A DNA stretch of 64,000 nucleotides from Pseudomonas sp. GM50 (GTDB lineage Bacteria; Pseudomonadota; Gammaproteobacteria; Pseudomonadales; Pseudomonadaceae). The DNA is taken from assembly GCF_000282375.1 (NCBI RefSeq), contig NZ_AKJK01000069.1, forward strand, positions 1 through 64,000. Reading direction: 5' to 3'. Positions 16,860 through 26,646 of this stretch are shown in pieces (position 1 is the stretch's first letter; each line of letters opens with the position of its first letter). The notes under the pieces were generated by a model. The model made no database searches. It was not told where the DNA came from and saw nothing but the letters and a program-made list of their open reading frames with translations. A program made the translations under genes and the position numbers.

Positions 16860-17660
16860 TTACAGGCGCACCTCCACCGCCAGCGGCAAATGGTCTGACA
16901 GATGTGTCCAGGGTTTGTGGCTGAGTATTCGCGGTTCATGACTGCTGGCATTGCGCAAGTAGATCCGGTCCAGGCGCAGCAGGGGAAAACGCGCCGGGTA
17001 AGTTTTCGCCGGTCGGCCATGATGACGTTCGAAGGCTTCATGCAGGTAGTCGCGCCGGGCGAGGGCGGCGTTGCCTTGCAACTGCCAGTCGTTGAAGTCG
17101 CCGGCAATAATCACCGGGGCCTCATCGGGCAGCGACTCTAGCAACAGGCAGAGCAACTGCAGCTGGAGTTGTCGATGGCTTTCCAACAGGCTCAGGTGCA
17201 CGCAAATGGCATGCACTTCGGCATGGCCCGGCACATCCAGCACACAGTGCAACAACCCGCGCCGCTCGGGGCCGGTGATCGAGACGTCGAGGTTGCGAAA
17301 TTCACGGATCGGATATTTCGACAGCAGGGCATTGCCGTGGTGGCCGTCGGGGTAGACCGCGTTGCGGCCGTAAGCGAAATCGCTCCACATGCTGTCGGCC
17401 AGGAACTCGTATTGCGAGGTCGGTGGCCAATCGTTGTAGCGGGAAGAATGCCGGTCGTGCTCACCGACCACTTCCTGCAGAAACACCAGGTCCGCCGAGG
17501 TACTGCGTACCGCTTCACGCAGTTCCGGGAGGATGAAACGCCGATTGAGGGCGGTGAAGCCTTTGTGGGTGTTGACCGTCAGCACTCTCAGTCGATGAAT
17601 CGCCTGAGGCGTGTTCGATAGCATTGATTCGACGGCTTGGCGTTCGGCATCGCTGGTCAC
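16860..17660 (-). CDS. Endonuclease/exonuclease/phosphatase (EEP) family protein
   Basis: 266 residues with the EEP fold signatures in order: TVNTHKGF, FLQEV (metal-binding Glu), GDFNDW, and a C-terminal LSDHLPL (catalytic His). No signal peptide is seen. The family cleaves phosphodiester bonds in nucleic acids or phospholipids; the exact substrate is open. The GTG at 17660 was chosen because GGAGGA lies 6 bases upstream; the GTG two codons earlier would overlap that site. EEP-type genes near glycogen clusters recur in pseudomonads, as far as I recall, but a functional link is not shown. Confidence 0.86.
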   Translation of the reverse strand: MTSDAERQAVESMLSNTPQAIHRLRVLTVNTHKGFTALNRRFILPELREAVRSTSADLVFLQEVVGEHDRHSSRYNDWPPTSQYEFLADSMWSDFAYGRNAVYPDGHHGNALLSKYPIREFRNLDVSITGPERRGLLHCVLDVPGHAEVHAICVHLSLLESHRQLQLQLLCLLLESLPDEAPVIIAGDFNDWQLQGNAALARRDYLHEAFERHHGRPAKTYPARFPLLRLDRIYLRNASSHEPRILSHKPWTHLSDHLPLAVEVRL

Positions 17661-17742
17661 GTTCACTCCTCCGAATCAAGGCTGATGTATGTATGCGACT
17701 GATGCATGGGCGAGCAGTTCAGTTTGAGCAACGCCAATCCAA

Positions 17743-18001
17743 TGTGGGAGCGGGCTACTGTGGCTGGGGGGCTTTTGGTTGAGGGGCTTTGTGGCTGGGG
17801 ACTTTGGGCTGAGGAGCTTTTGTGGCTGGGGCTTTTGGGTTGAGAGGCTTTTGTGGCGAGGGGGCTTGCCCCCGTTCGGCTGCGAAGCAGTCGCAAAGCT
17901 TTTGGGGCCGCTTCGCGACCCAACGGGGGCAAGCCCCCTCGCCACAAAAGCCCCAGCCACAAAAGCCCCCTCAGCCCAAAGCCCCTCAGCCACAAAAGAC
18001 T
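17743..18001. repeat. Compound inverted repeat grown around a long-type REP pair
   Basis: The core REP pair is at about 17851-17946. To its left, 17761-17850 holds four or five degenerate copies of a unit like GTGGCTGGGGCTTTTGGG with TTGAGGGGCTTT. To its right, 17947-18000 holds the complementary unit (AAAAGCCCCAGCCACAAAAG and CAGCCCAAAGCCCCTCAG). A short-type REP half-arm starts at 17743. The whole stretch can fold as one long imperfect hairpin between the EEP and PIG-L genes, filling most of the gap between them. Confidence 0.8.
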
Positions 18002-18014
18002 TTCCTCGAATAAT

Positions 18015-18773
18015 TCAGACAAACACAATTTCATACGGCAAACGCATGCGCTCCAGAAGTACCCGGGGCACTGACGGGGAGACGCCGATCATCGGCTCAC
18101 CGTCGAGTTGGCTGGCGTAGGCGTAGGTGGCATGGCTTTTACGCGCGACGGTCCAGGTGTCGAGGCGTACCTTGCGCGCGCGATGCCAGGGGATCAGCCC
18201 ATGGTCACGTGTCGGCCAGTGCCAGGCCCAAACCGGTATTTCGTTGAGCGTCGCACCGACCAGCGCCGCGGCCCTGGCGCTGGCACGGCCGACGGCGTCG
18301 TGGTCGAGGTTGCCGTCTTCGCGCCAGGTGGTGAACACCACATCGCCGGGGCGCAGGTAGCGGACGATGAATTGGGTCAGTTCAGACTCCCGCTCGGCCA
18401 GCCCGCTGTCGGTGAAGCCGGCACGAATCCACTTCAGGCTGTGCATCGGCACTCCGAGCCGGCGCAAGGCTTCGACGCTTTCCTGGGGGCGGAATACGCT
18501 CAGGCGTTTCTGTGACCACTGTCGCGAACCAAAATGACTGTAGCTACCGTCGGTGATCGAGATCAATTGCAGAGGATGGCCAAGGGCACACAGTTGTTGC
18601 AGGAGGCCGCCGCAGGTCACCACTTCATCGCCAGGATGCGGTGCGATCACCACTGCGCGAGCGCCGGCCGGGACCAGGGTTTCGGTATTGATGACAGGGA
18701 TGTTGTCCAGTTGTTGGGCGCTGTTCCAGATTTGCGCGGGCAGACCACTTTCGCTGATGGAAACCGTTTTCAT
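18015..18773 (-). CDS. PIG-L family deacetylase
   Basis: 252 residues. The metal-binding motif appears as APHPGDEVVTCGG (family pattern HPDDE, here with Gly at the third place), and the second ligand set as DGNLDHDAVG. PIG-L enzymes remove N-acetyl groups from GlcNAc-type substrates using zinc. The start at MKTVSISESG was chosen; the frame is open to 18914 but the extension is Cys/Arg-rich and unlike coding sequence. It lacks companion glycosyltransferase genes here, so the substrate is unknown. Confidence 0.86.
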   Translation of the reverse strand: MKTVSISESGLPAQIWNSAQQLDNIPVINTETLVPAGARAVVIAPHPGDEVVTCGGLLQQLCALGHPLQLISITDGSYSHFGSRQWSQKRLSVFRPQESVEALRRLGVPMHSLKWIRAGFTDSGLAERESELTQFIVRYLRPGDVVFTTWREDGNLDHDAVGRASARAAALVGATLNEIPVWAWHWPTRDHGLIPWHRARKVRLDTWTVARKSHATYAYASQLDGEPMIGVSPSVPRVLLERMRLPYEIVFV

Positions 18774-19000
18774 AGGCGCTACGTCCTTGTTCTGTCTGGC
18801 CCTCAGTCGTGCGCAACGCTTGCGAGGGCGCAAGCCTGGCAGACCCGTGAAGGCGGGTAGATAGCAATTGCAGCGCTCCGAACCCTGGATTGCCGCGGGC
18901 AGAGTATTGCTCATGGAACGCTATTCGTCGCCCCAGTCTTTGGTCTGATACGATTTTTTTAATCCGGGCTGTGTCGGGTATCGCAAATAATCGCAATGGC
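18774..19000. other. Intergenic stretch without recognised feature
   Basis: Together with the REP pair that follows it forms a 326-base gap between the PIG-L gene and the end of glgX. I see no gene; the PIG-L promoter should lie here, but no convincing element was found. Confidence 0.4.
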
Positions 19001-19092
19001 TGTAGGAGCGAGGCTTGCCCGCGAAGGCGGTGCGTCAGGTAACGATGATGTCGACTGACACACCGTCTTCGCGGGCAAGCCTCGCTCCTACA
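19001..19092. repeat. Short-type REP pair
   Basis: Arms TGTAGGAGCGAGGCTTGCCC (left) and its complement (right), about 30 bases each, lie just downstream of the glgX stop. It is a possible transcript end for the glgA-glgX operon. Confidence 0.87.
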
Positions 19093-19099
19093 TGGATGT

Positions 19100-21259
19100 T
19101 CACTCTTCTTCTTCGCGCTGCAACTCGAACAGCAGCAGCGAACGGCCGGTGACCGAATATTGGTGACCGAACTCGAAGCGTTCCTGGCCACGAATCGACG
19201 GTTGATTGGTATCGATCATGCAGGTCCAGAAACCGCCGTCAGGCACTTCAGGCAGCAGGAAGTTGACGATGTCATGGTGGGCGTTGACCACCAGCAGCAG
19301 GGTCGCGTCGGCGCCCTTGCGGCGAATGCCGGTTTCCTGGGCGCGGCCATCGAGCAGCATGCCCAGGCAACGACCGTGGCTTTCCTCCCATTGTTCGGTA
19401 GACATTTCGCTGCCGTCCGGGGCCAGCCATGTCACATCTTTGACGCCGATGTCTTCGTTGTAATTGCCCACCAGGAAGCGCCCGCGACGCAGAATCGGAT
19501 AGGCCAGGCGCAATTTGATCAGGCGTTTGACGAACTTGAGCAGGGCCTTGCCGTCATCGCTCAGGTCCCAATTGACCCAACCGATCTCGCTGTCCTGGCA
19601 ATAAGCGTTGTTATTACCTTCCTGGGTGCGGGCGAACTCATCGCCGGCCACCAGCATCGGCGTGCCCTGGGACAGCAGCAACGTGGCGAAGAAGTTGCGC
19701 ATTTGCCGTTGGCGCAGCTCATTGATCTCGGGATCGTCGGTAGGGCCTTCGACACCGTGGTTCCAGGACAGATTGTTGTTGCTGCCATCCTGATTGTTTT
19801 CGTCGTTGGCTTCGTTGTGTTTGTCGTTGTACGACACCAGGTCGTTGAGGGTGAAGCCGTCATGGGCGGTAATGAAGTTCAGCGAGGCATACGGCCGACG
19901 TCCGCGCTGGTTGAACATCTCACCGGAGGCGGTCATGCGGTTGGCGAAGTCGGCGAGCTGACCGTCGTCGCCTTTCCAGAACGCGCGCACGGTGTCGCGG
20001 AATCTGTCGTTCCATTCGACCCAACCCGGCGGGAATTTCCCCACCTGATAACCGCCGGGGCCACAGTCCCAGGATTCGGAAATCAGCTTCACCTGGCGCA
20101 ACACCGGGTCCTGACGGCAGGCCACGAGAAAGCTGTGGCGTTCGTCGAAACCGTCATGGTAACGGCCAAGAATGGTCGCCAGGTCAAAACGGAAACCGTC
20201 GACGTGCATTTCCGTGGCCCAGTAACGCAACGAGTCGGTGACCATTTGCAGCACGCACGGGTGGCTCAGGTCCAGGGTATTGCCGGTCCCGGAATCGTTG
20301 ATGTAGTAGCGCTTGTCGTCGGGCATCAAGCGATAGTAGGAGGCGTTGTCGATGCCGCGCATCGACAGGGTCGGGCCTTGTTCGTTGCCCTCGGCGGTGT
20401 GGTTGTAGACCACATCGAGGATGACTTCCAGATTGGCCTCGTGCAGGTGCGCGACCATCTCCTTGAACTCGGCGATTTTGCCGCTGGCGAGGTAGCGCGG
20501 GTCCGGGGCAAAGAACGCAATGCTGTTGTACCCCCAGTAATTGGTCATGCCTTTGTGCAGCAGATGCTGGTCATTGACGAAGGCATGAATCGGCAGCAAT
20601 TCCACGGTCGACACGCCGAGCTTGCGGATGTGTTCCAGCACGTCATCGACCATCAACCCGGCGAAGGTGCCGCGCAGGTTCTCGGGGACAGAGGGGTGGC
20701 GCATGCTGAAACCGCGTACGTGAGTCTCATAAATGATTGTCTTGTCCCACGGCACGCTGACCCGATGGTCGTGGCCCCAGGTGTGGGCCGGGTCGATCAC
20801 TTTGCATTTGGGTACGAAGGGGGCGCTGTCCCGTTCATCAAAACTGAGGTCGGCGTCAGGATGGCCGATGGTGAAACCGAACAACGCTTCGGACCATTTC
20901 AATTGGCCGACCAGCTGTTTGGCGTAGGGGTCGATCAGCAGCTTGTTGGGGTTGAAGCGATGACCGTTGGCCGGGTCGTACGGCCCATACACGCGATAAC
21001 CGTAGATCAACCCCGGATGGGCGTCGGGCAAGTAGCCGTGGTAGATCTCGTCGGTGTATTCCGGCAACTCGATACGTTCGATCTCCACCTCGCCGGCGTC
21101 GTCGAAGATGCACAGTTCGACCTTGGTTGCGTTAGCCGAAAACAGCGCGAAATTGACCCCCAGGCCATCCCAGGTTGCACCTAGCGGGAAGGGCAAGCCT
21201 TCACGTATCCGCGAGGCCTCGGCATGAGGCTCGGGCGCGGTTTTCTTTGGACTGGTCAT
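19100..21259 (-). CDS. glgX: Glycogen debranching enzyme GlgX
   Basis: 719 residues, standard for GlgX (GH13_11, isoamylase type), which hydrolyses alpha-1,6 branches in limit glucans. An N-terminal CBM48 region precedes the barrel with nucleophile Asp359 in GFRFDLATIL, acid/base Glu395 in LISESWDCG, and TAHDGFTLNDL. The start MTSPKKTAPE at 21259 is backed by GCAGGAG; the frame is open to 21364 without such a site. It is the last gene of the minus-strand operon, 138 bases after the DUF2934 gene. Confidence 0.96.
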   Translation of the reverse strand: MTSPKKTAPEPHAEASRIREGLPFPLGATWDGLGVNFALFSANATKVELCIFDDAGEVEIERIELPEYTDEIYHGYLPDAHPGLIYGYRVYGPYDPANGHRFNPNKLLIDPYAKQLVGQLKWSEALFGFTIGHPDADLSFDERDSAPFVPKCKVIDPAHTWGHDHRVSVPWDKTIIYETHVRGFSMRHPSVPENLRGTFAGLMVDDVLEHIRKLGVSTVELLPIHAFVNDQHLLHKGMTNYWGYNSIAFFAPDPRYLASGKIAEFKEMVAHLHEANLEVILDVVYNHTAEGNEQGPTLSMRGIDNASYYRLMPDDKRYYINDSGTGNTLDLSHPCVLQMVTDSLRYWATEMHVDGFRFDLATILGRYHDGFDERHSFLVACRQDPVLRQVKLISESWDCGPGGYQVGKFPPGWVEWNDRFRDTVRAFWKGDDGQLADFANRMTASGEMFNQRGRRPYASLNFITAHDGFTLNDLVSYNDKHNEANDENNQDGSNNNLSWNHGVEGPTDDPEINELRQRQMRNFFATLLLSQGTPMLVAGDEFARTQEGNNNAYCQDSEIGWVNWDLSDDGKALLKFVKRLIKLRLAYPILRRGRFLVGNYNEDIGVKDVTWLAPDGSEMSTEQWEESHGRCLGMLLDGRAQETGIRRKGADATLLLVVNAHHDIVNFLLPEVPDGGFWTCMIDTNQPSIRGQERFEFGHQYSVTGRSLLLFELQREEEE

Positions 21260-21397
21260 AAATGCTCCTGCATTGGGGGGCTGCTCTGGGCCGCAATGAG
21301 TCGGGCCGTGGTTTGCGAGCTGCGGTGTTGCGCGGGCGAGCGCGCCCTCGATGGCGAGGGGCACGCCGCGAAATCAAGCGGGGCACGGCGGCAAACG

Positions 21398-21751
21398 TCA
21401 GGCCGTGGGTGGTTTACGCGCAGCGCGAGGCTTTTTCTCGGCGGTTTTCTTCTCGCCCGGCGGGATCACCGCCGAAGCCGCGGCGGGTTTGGCTTTGGGC
21501 TTGGCTTTGGCCTTGAGTGTCGGTTCGATGCCCTTGGCATTGACCAGCTTACCGTCCGGCTTGCCGGCAGCGGACTTGGTGCCGGTGGTTTTGCTGCCGC
21601 TTGCTTTCGCGGATTTGCCGGGGGCCAGGCGTTCGGCTTCGACCAGTTTGCAGGCCATCTCCCAATGGCGTTTTTCCTGGCCCACGGGTTTGCCCTCGGA
21701 CTCCCAGATTTGATAGGCAAATTCGCGGATGCGTTTATCGTCGGTACTCAT
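21398..21751 (-). CDS. DUF2934-type protein with Lys/Ala/Pro-rich tail
   Basis: 117 residues. The first 40 resemble DUF2934 (RIREFAYQIWESEGKPVGQE, then HWEMACKL). The remainder is a low-complexity basic tail rich in Lys, Ala, Pro and Thr (KAKAKPKAKPAAASAV), probably disordered and possibly nucleic-acid or polyanion binding. A good AGGAG site precedes the ATG. It sits in the operon between treY and glgX, 21 bases after treY. DUF2934 has no known function; its repeated company with trehalose and glycogen genes is suggestive only. Confidence 0.78.
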   Translation of the reverse strand: MSTDDKRIREFAYQIWESEGKPVGQEKRHWEMACKLVEAERLAPGKSAKASGSKTTGTKSAAGKPDGKLVNAKGIEPTLKAKAKPKAKPAAASAVIPPGEKKTAEKKPRAARKPPTA

Positions 21752-21772
21752 CGCAATGCTCCTGAACTGAAC

Positions 21773-24571
21773 TCAAGCTTGGGTCGTTTGGATAATGAGA
21801 TTGACCGGGAAATCCCCCAGCGCGGCGCTGACCATCAGCTCCCTGTGTTTTGTGACTGCGACGCCTGTAAAAAGTCCCTTCAGATTTTCTTCAGGCGCGG
21901 CGAACGTCAATTTGATTCGGGTATCGCCCCACAGCGGCGCGTCAACCTGTGGTTTGGCACTGTTTTCCAGCAGTTCGGCACAGCGTATCGGTACGATCAC
22001 GATAGCCCGTTTTCCCTGCCATTCACGAGCAAACGCCAGTACCCGGTGAGCCTGGCTACCGAGGACTTCAAGGGCTTGATAAGTCCCTTTTTGAAACAGC
22101 CCGGCATGCTCGGCACGCCGGTGTAACGCCTCGGCGATCAAGGTTTGCTTGATGCGCCCGTCACGCCAGTTCGCCAACAGATCGGGCAGGTCCAACTGTA
22201 CGTGCATGGCCTGCTGACGACTGACGTAATCCACCGGCCGGCGGTTGTCCGGATCGACCAGCGTGAAGTCCCAGAACTCGTTGCCCTGATAGAGGTCCGG
22301 TACCCCCGGCACGGTCATTCGCAGCAAGGTTTGCGCCAAGCCATTCAATGCGCCCGGTACGGCGATGCTCTGCGCCGCCGCCCCGATGGCCATGCGCAGT
22401 GGCTGGCCTTCGGGGCTGAGCAGCAGGCGTTCGAGAAACCCATGGGTCGCCTGTTCATAGCCCTCGTTTGGCGCGCTCCAGCTGCTTTGCAACTTGGCTT
22501 CGCGCAGGGCTTTCTGTTGCCACTGCCAGAGGCGTTTGGCGTAGTCCTCGAGCGCGGGCTGATCATCGCTGCGCAGTTCCAGCGGCCAACTGCCGAGGAT
22601 CGCTTGATAGAGAATCAGCTCGTCGCCCGCCGAGGGCGCGCCGGGTTCAGCGCGCAATTCGTCGGCCAGGGTTCGCCAGTGTTCGACCTGTTCGGCATAC
22701 CAGACGCTGCGCTCGCTCAACACTGCGAGCCGCGCGCGGGTGTCTTCGCCGCGTTTGTGGTCATGGGTCGCGGTGGCCAGCAGGTTGTCGGGGTATTCGG
22801 CGAGGCGATTGGCGCAGGCGGCATGGAAGTCAGCCACTGGCGCACTGAACTGCTCGGTGTTGTAGCCGACATCGTTGCGCGACAACAGCACGGCCGAGCG
22901 ATAAAGCGCGGTGTCTTCCACCGCCTTGGCCGCCGCCGGTGAGGTCAGTTGCTGAAAGCGCACGCAGGCATGCTTGAGCAGCTTGCGTGGGCGGCCCACC
23001 GGGTGCTTGCGCCAGGGTTGGCCACCGAGCCAGCCGGCCAGGCAATCGAGCACGGGCCAGTCGGCCTCGCCGAGGGTTTGCTTTGCACCGTCCATGGCCT
23101 GCTGGAAAAACCCCTCGTCCTGGGCGCAGTTTCGGCCCAGCGGGCTGATGTAAGTGCGATACACCGGGAAGTGCACGATCAGTTCCTGCAAGGCCCGACG
23201 GATCGCGCCGAGGGTCAGGTCCCGGGTCATCACGTCGTCCCGGGCCACTTGCAACAGGGCATGGGCGACACTTTCGAAATCCCCGGCCAGAGAGCCGTTG
23301 AGAATCTGCTGGCGCGCCAGTTGCGCTTCCTGACGAAAATCGGCGGGGCGTTCGCTGTGCCGGCTCCAGAGTTCACCCAAGGTCTGGGCGCCTTCGGGGT
23401 CGTGTTGCAGCAACGACAACTGGTTCATGAATTCGTAACCGGTGCTGCCATCGACAGACCAGTCGCGGTGCAAGGTTTCACCTTCGCCGAGGATCTTCTC
23501 GACGTAGATCGGCAGGTGCCGATCCGGTGCCAGGCGATCGACTCTGCGCCGCAGTTTGCGGCAGTAACCACGCGGGTCGGCGAGGCCATCGATGTGATCG
23601 ATGCGCAGCCCGTCGACAAGCCCCTCGGCCACCAGCTCGAAGATTTTGGCATGGGTCGCCTCGAACACCGCCGGGCGTTCGACGCGCAGGCCACCCAGTT
23701 CATTGATATCGAAAAAGCGCCGCCAGTTGATGTCGTCTGCCGCGGTGCGCCAACTGGCCAGGCGATAACTCTGGCGCTCCAGCAGGTTATGCAGGCGCTG
23801 GAAACCCTCGGGGGGGATCGAGTCGTAGGTTCCAATCGTGTGCTGGATGGCCTGAAGAATGGCCGGATCGCTGGCCAGTTCAGCCAGTTCCGTTTTCAGT
23901 GGCATCGCCAGGCTGTGCGCGTCAGTCTGGTAGCTCAAGGTACTGAAGCGGTCTGCCAGGGATTTGAGCTGCTCGGCCTGCTCGGCATCCAGTTGATCAT
24001 CAGCCTTGAGCAGTTCGCCGTAGTTCGTCGGGCAAATCGGGAAGTGGTGCTCATAGTGCTCGACATAAAAGGCGCCGCGCCGGGCATCAAAACGCAAGGG
24101 CAGGGTGCCGTCCTGCAAGGCGATGCCGTAATCGCTGCCCAAAAAAGGTAGCAGCAATTGGCCTTCCATCAACGGGTCGGGAGAGTGCCATTGAATGTCG
24201 AAGAACTCGCCGTAAGGGCTCAGTCGCCCCCATTCGAGCAAGTCGAGCCACCAGGGGTTATCGCCACCGCCAACGGCCATGTGGTTGGAGACGATGTCGA
24301 GGATCAGCCCCATGTTCTGTTCGCGCAAGGCACCGACCAAACGGCGCAATGCAGCTTCGCCGCCCAGTTCAGGGTTGACGGTGGTCGGGTCCACCACGTC
24401 GTAGCCATGCATGGAGCCTGCGCGGGCGGCGAGCAGCGGCGAGGCATAGACATGGCTGATGCCCAGGCTGGCGAAATACGGCACCAGCGGCACCGCCTGA
24501 TCCAGGGTGAAACCCTTATGAAATTGCAGCCGCAGGGTCGCCCGTAGCGGCTGGGTGAGCGATTGATTCAT
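21773..24571 (-). CDS. treY: Malto-oligosyltrehalose synthase
   Basis: 932 residues, normal for TreY (GH13_26), which converts the reducing-end alpha-1,4 bond of a maltodextrin to the alpha,alpha-1,1 bond of trehalose. The N-terminus begins TLRLQFHKGFTLDQAVPLVPY, written here only to show the family opening; the nucleophile is Asp325 in LRIDHIDGLADP, followed by VEKILGEGE. The ATG overlaps the malQ stop in an ATGA, indicating coupled translation. Partner of TreZ two genes upstream. Confidence 0.96.
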   Translation of the reverse strand: MNQSLTQPLRATLRLQFHKGFTLDQAVPLVPYFASLGISHVYASPLLAARAGSMHGYDVVDPTTVNPELGGEAALRRLVGALREQNMGLILDIVSNHMAVGGGDNPWWLDLLEWGRLSPYGEFFDIQWHSPDPLMEGQLLLPFLGSDYGIALQDGTLPLRFDARRGAFYVEHYEHHFPICPTNYGELLKADDQLDAEQAEQLKSLADRFSTLSYQTDAHSLAMPLKTELAELASDPAILQAIQHTIGTYDSIPPEGFQRLHNLLERQSYRLASWRTAADDINWRRFFDINELGGLRVERPAVFEATHAKIFELVAEGLVDGLRIDHIDGLADPRGYCRKLRRRVDRLAPDRHLPIYVEKILGEGETLHRDWSVDGSTGYEFMNQLSLLQHDPEGAQTLGELWSRHSERPADFRQEAQLARQQILNGSLAGDFESVAHALLQVARDDVMTRDLTLGAIRRALQELIVHFPVYRTYISPLGRNCAQDEGFFQQAMDGAKQTLGEADWPVLDCLAGWLGGQPWRKHPVGRPRKLLKHACVRFQQLTSPAAAKAVEDTALYRSAVLLSRNDVGYNTEQFSAPVADFHAACANRLAEYPDNLLATATHDHKRGEDTRARLAVLSERSVWYAEQVEHWRTLADELRAEPGAPSAGDELILYQAILGSWPLELRSDDQPALEDYAKRLWQWQQKALREAKLQSSWSAPNEGYEQATHGFLERLLLSPEGQPLRMAIGAAAQSIAVPGALNGLAQTLLRMTVPGVPDLYQGNEFWDFTLVDPDNRRPVDYVSRQQAMHVQLDLPDLLANWRDGRIKQTLIAEALHRRAEHAGLFQKGTYQALEVLGSQAHRVLAFAREWQGKRAIVIVPIRCAELLENSAKPQVDAPLWGDTRIKLTFAAPEENLKGLFTGVAVTKHRELMVSAALGDFPVNLIIQTTQA

Positions 24572-26646
24572 TGGTCACGCTCGGCCGCCTGAAGCCGCGC
24601 GCAGGCGAGCAGTTCCAGGCGCCGGGCGGCGTCTGGATCATCGAGCAGGGCTTCGCTGTCGCCGGGCAGCCTGCGGGACCAGTTGGGATGGGTGTCGGTG
24701 GTGCCGGGCAGGTTGGCCTGCTGTTCGATACCCAAGGCATCTTCCATTGGCAGCAATACCAGCGGTGCGCGGGTATGACCGAGGAAGCGGATCGCGGCGT
24801 CGAGCACCTGATCGGTTTCGTGGGACTCTTCGCGGAAGTTCTGCGGGTCTTGGCTCAGCACCCGACGCAAACCTTCGCGCTCGCGCTCACGGTGTTGGCG
24901 CCATTCGATTTCACCCGGGGCGTCGACCAGATTCAAGCGTGCGCTCCAGTCGATATCGCGGCCATGCCACCAGCCATTGAGTGTCGGCAGGTCATGGGTA
25001 CTGGTGGTTGCCAGGGCGTTGTCCGGCCATTCGAGAATCGACTTGAAGTGAGTGTTGTCCTGTTCGAACAGCAGCACGCGCATGCCGAGAATCGAGCGCG
25101 CAATGAGTTTCTCGCGCAAACCCTCGGGCACGGTGCCGAGGTCTTCGCCGAGAACGATGGCCTGATGTCGATGGGATTCGAGGGTCAGCAAACGCAGCAG
25201 GTCATCCACCGGGTAATAGAGGTAGGCACCGTCGCTGGGCGGCGCGTCCTTGGGGATCACCCACAGTCGTTGCAGGCCCATGACGTGATCGATGCGAAGG
25301 CCTCCGGCATGGGCGAAGTTGGCCCGCAGCATTTCGATGAACGCGCGAAAGCCGTTGCGCACCAGACCTTCGGGGGAAAACGCAGAGATGCCCCAGCCCT
25401 GGCCGGAACGATTGAGGATGTCCGGTGGCGCACCCACAGTCAGTGAGGCGAGCAATTCGTCCTGGCGACTCCAGGCCTGGCTGCCGCCGCCGTCGGCGCC
25501 CACCGCCAGGTCGGCGATCAGGCCGATGCCCATGCCCGCACCGCGGGCGGCGGTCTGGGCGCGTTCCAGGCTGCGCGCAATCAGCCATTGGCAGAACGCG
25601 TAGTAGCCGATGCGGGTCGAGTTTTCTTCGGCAAAATGCGCCAGAGCGGTGCTGCGCGGGTCACGCCATTGTTCGGGCCACTCACGCCAGTCGAGGCTTT
25701 CACCGCGCCGCGCACGGGCTTCCTGGATGGCTTCGAAGCGGCAATGATTTTCCAGCGCTTCGCCACCGGCATGGCGGAAGCTGCTGAAATCGGGGTGCAA
25801 AGGGTGTTCGCCGTGGGTGAATCCTTCGTACAAGGCTTCGAGCAAACGATGCTTGGCTTCGGCGGCGGTGGGCCAGTCGATCAGCGGCAGTGCTTCAAGA
25901 TGCTTAAGCTCAGCGGCAAGGCCGGTGGCGTCGATCGCGGCGCGCAGGGCACGCTCACCGAGAATCGCACCGGGCGCCGCGTACAGGCTATTGAGGAACA
26001 AACGGCTGGACGGCGAGTAAGGGCTGTACCGCTGGGTGTCACCGCTGAACATCGCGTGCAGCGGGCTGATTGCCAACGCTTCGGCGCCTCGTTCGCCGGC
26101 CACTCGGGCCAGATCTTCGAGGGCCTGGGTATCGCCGAAACCGCCGTCACCGGGACGACGCAGCGAATACAACTGCACGCTCAGGCCCCAGGCGCGCGGG
26201 TTTTGACTGTCAACCGCGTCGCCGACGCTGTAGCAGCGCTGGGGTGCCACCGCCAGGGTGAAGGACTGATCGTCGATGCTGACGTGCTGATAACCCACCG
26301 GCACCAGACCGGGCAACACGGCGTTGTCATCGAGCTTCAAGTTAATCCGTGAGCCGTCTTCGAGATGGATCTCACACGGGGTTTGCGGTTCGAAATAGTG
26401 GGCCAGATCAAGGCCGACACCCACGTCGCAGGTCAGCAGCGGTGGCAGGTGCCGGGTTTGTTGCACCTCTTGCAGTTGCAGCAGGCTGGCGTCGATCTCC
26501 TGGGCGGTACTGGCCGGATGGCCAAGTCCGCTGAGTACCGAGCGCAACACCGCCGGGGTGACTTTCTGTGGACGCCCATTGGCGTCGATCCAGTCGACGG
26601 CCAGGCCGGCTCGGCTGGCCAGTATTTCCAGTTGCGCATTGCTCAT
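24568..26646 (-). CDS. malQ: 4-alpha-glucanotransferase (amylomaltase)
   Basis: 692 residues, GH77. It disproportionates short maltodextrins, recycling the products left by TreY/TreZ and GlgX. A long N-terminal extension (about 150 residues, beta-rich) precedes the barrel as in other proteobacterial MalQ. LRIDHVMGLQRLW holds the nucleophile, VLGEDLGTVP the acid/base Glu, and TSTHDLPTL the stabiliser. ATGA overlaps exist at both ends: with treZ at 26643-26646 and with treY at 24568-24571. Confidence 0.95.
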   Translation of the reverse strand: MSNAQLEILASRAGLAVDWIDANGRPQKVTPAVLRSVLSGLGHPASTAQEIDASLLQLQEVQQTRHLPPLLTCDVGVGLDLAHYFEPQTPCEIHLEDGSRINLKLDDNAVLPGLVPVGYQHVSIDDQSFTLAVAPQRCYSVGDAVDSQNPRAWGLSVQLYSLRRPGDGGFGDTQALEDLARVAGERGAEALAISPLHAMFSGDTQRYSPYSPSSRLFLNSLYAAPGAILGERALRAAIDATGLAAELKHLEALPLIDWPTAAEAKHRLLEALYEGFTHGEHPLHPDFSSFRHAGGEALENHCRFEAIQEARARRGESLDWREWPEQWRDPRSTALAHFAEENSTRIGYYAFCQWLIARSLERAQTAARGAGMGIGLIADLAVGADGGGSQAWSRQDELLASLTVGAPPDILNRSGQGWGISAFSPEGLVRNGFRAFIEMLRANFAHAGGLRIDHVMGLQRLWVIPKDAPPSDGAYLYYPVDDLLRLLTLESHRHQAIVLGEDLGTVPEGLREKLIARSILGMRVLLFEQDNTHFKSILEWPDNALATTSTHDLPTLNGWWHGRDIDWSARLNLVDAPGEIEWRQHREREREGLRRVLSQDPQNFREESHETDQVLDAAIRFLGHTRAPLVLLPMEDALGIEQQANLPGTTDTHPNWSRRLPGDSEALLDDPDAARRLELLACARLQAAERDQ

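Noticed and set aside
19160..21184. 674-codon + strand frame over glgX
   Set aside because: Low-complexity Val/Gly/His-rich translation antisense to a gene with full GH13 motifs; a shadow.
22949..24151. 400-codon + strand frame over treY
   Set aside because: Antisense shadow within a well-supported treY gene.
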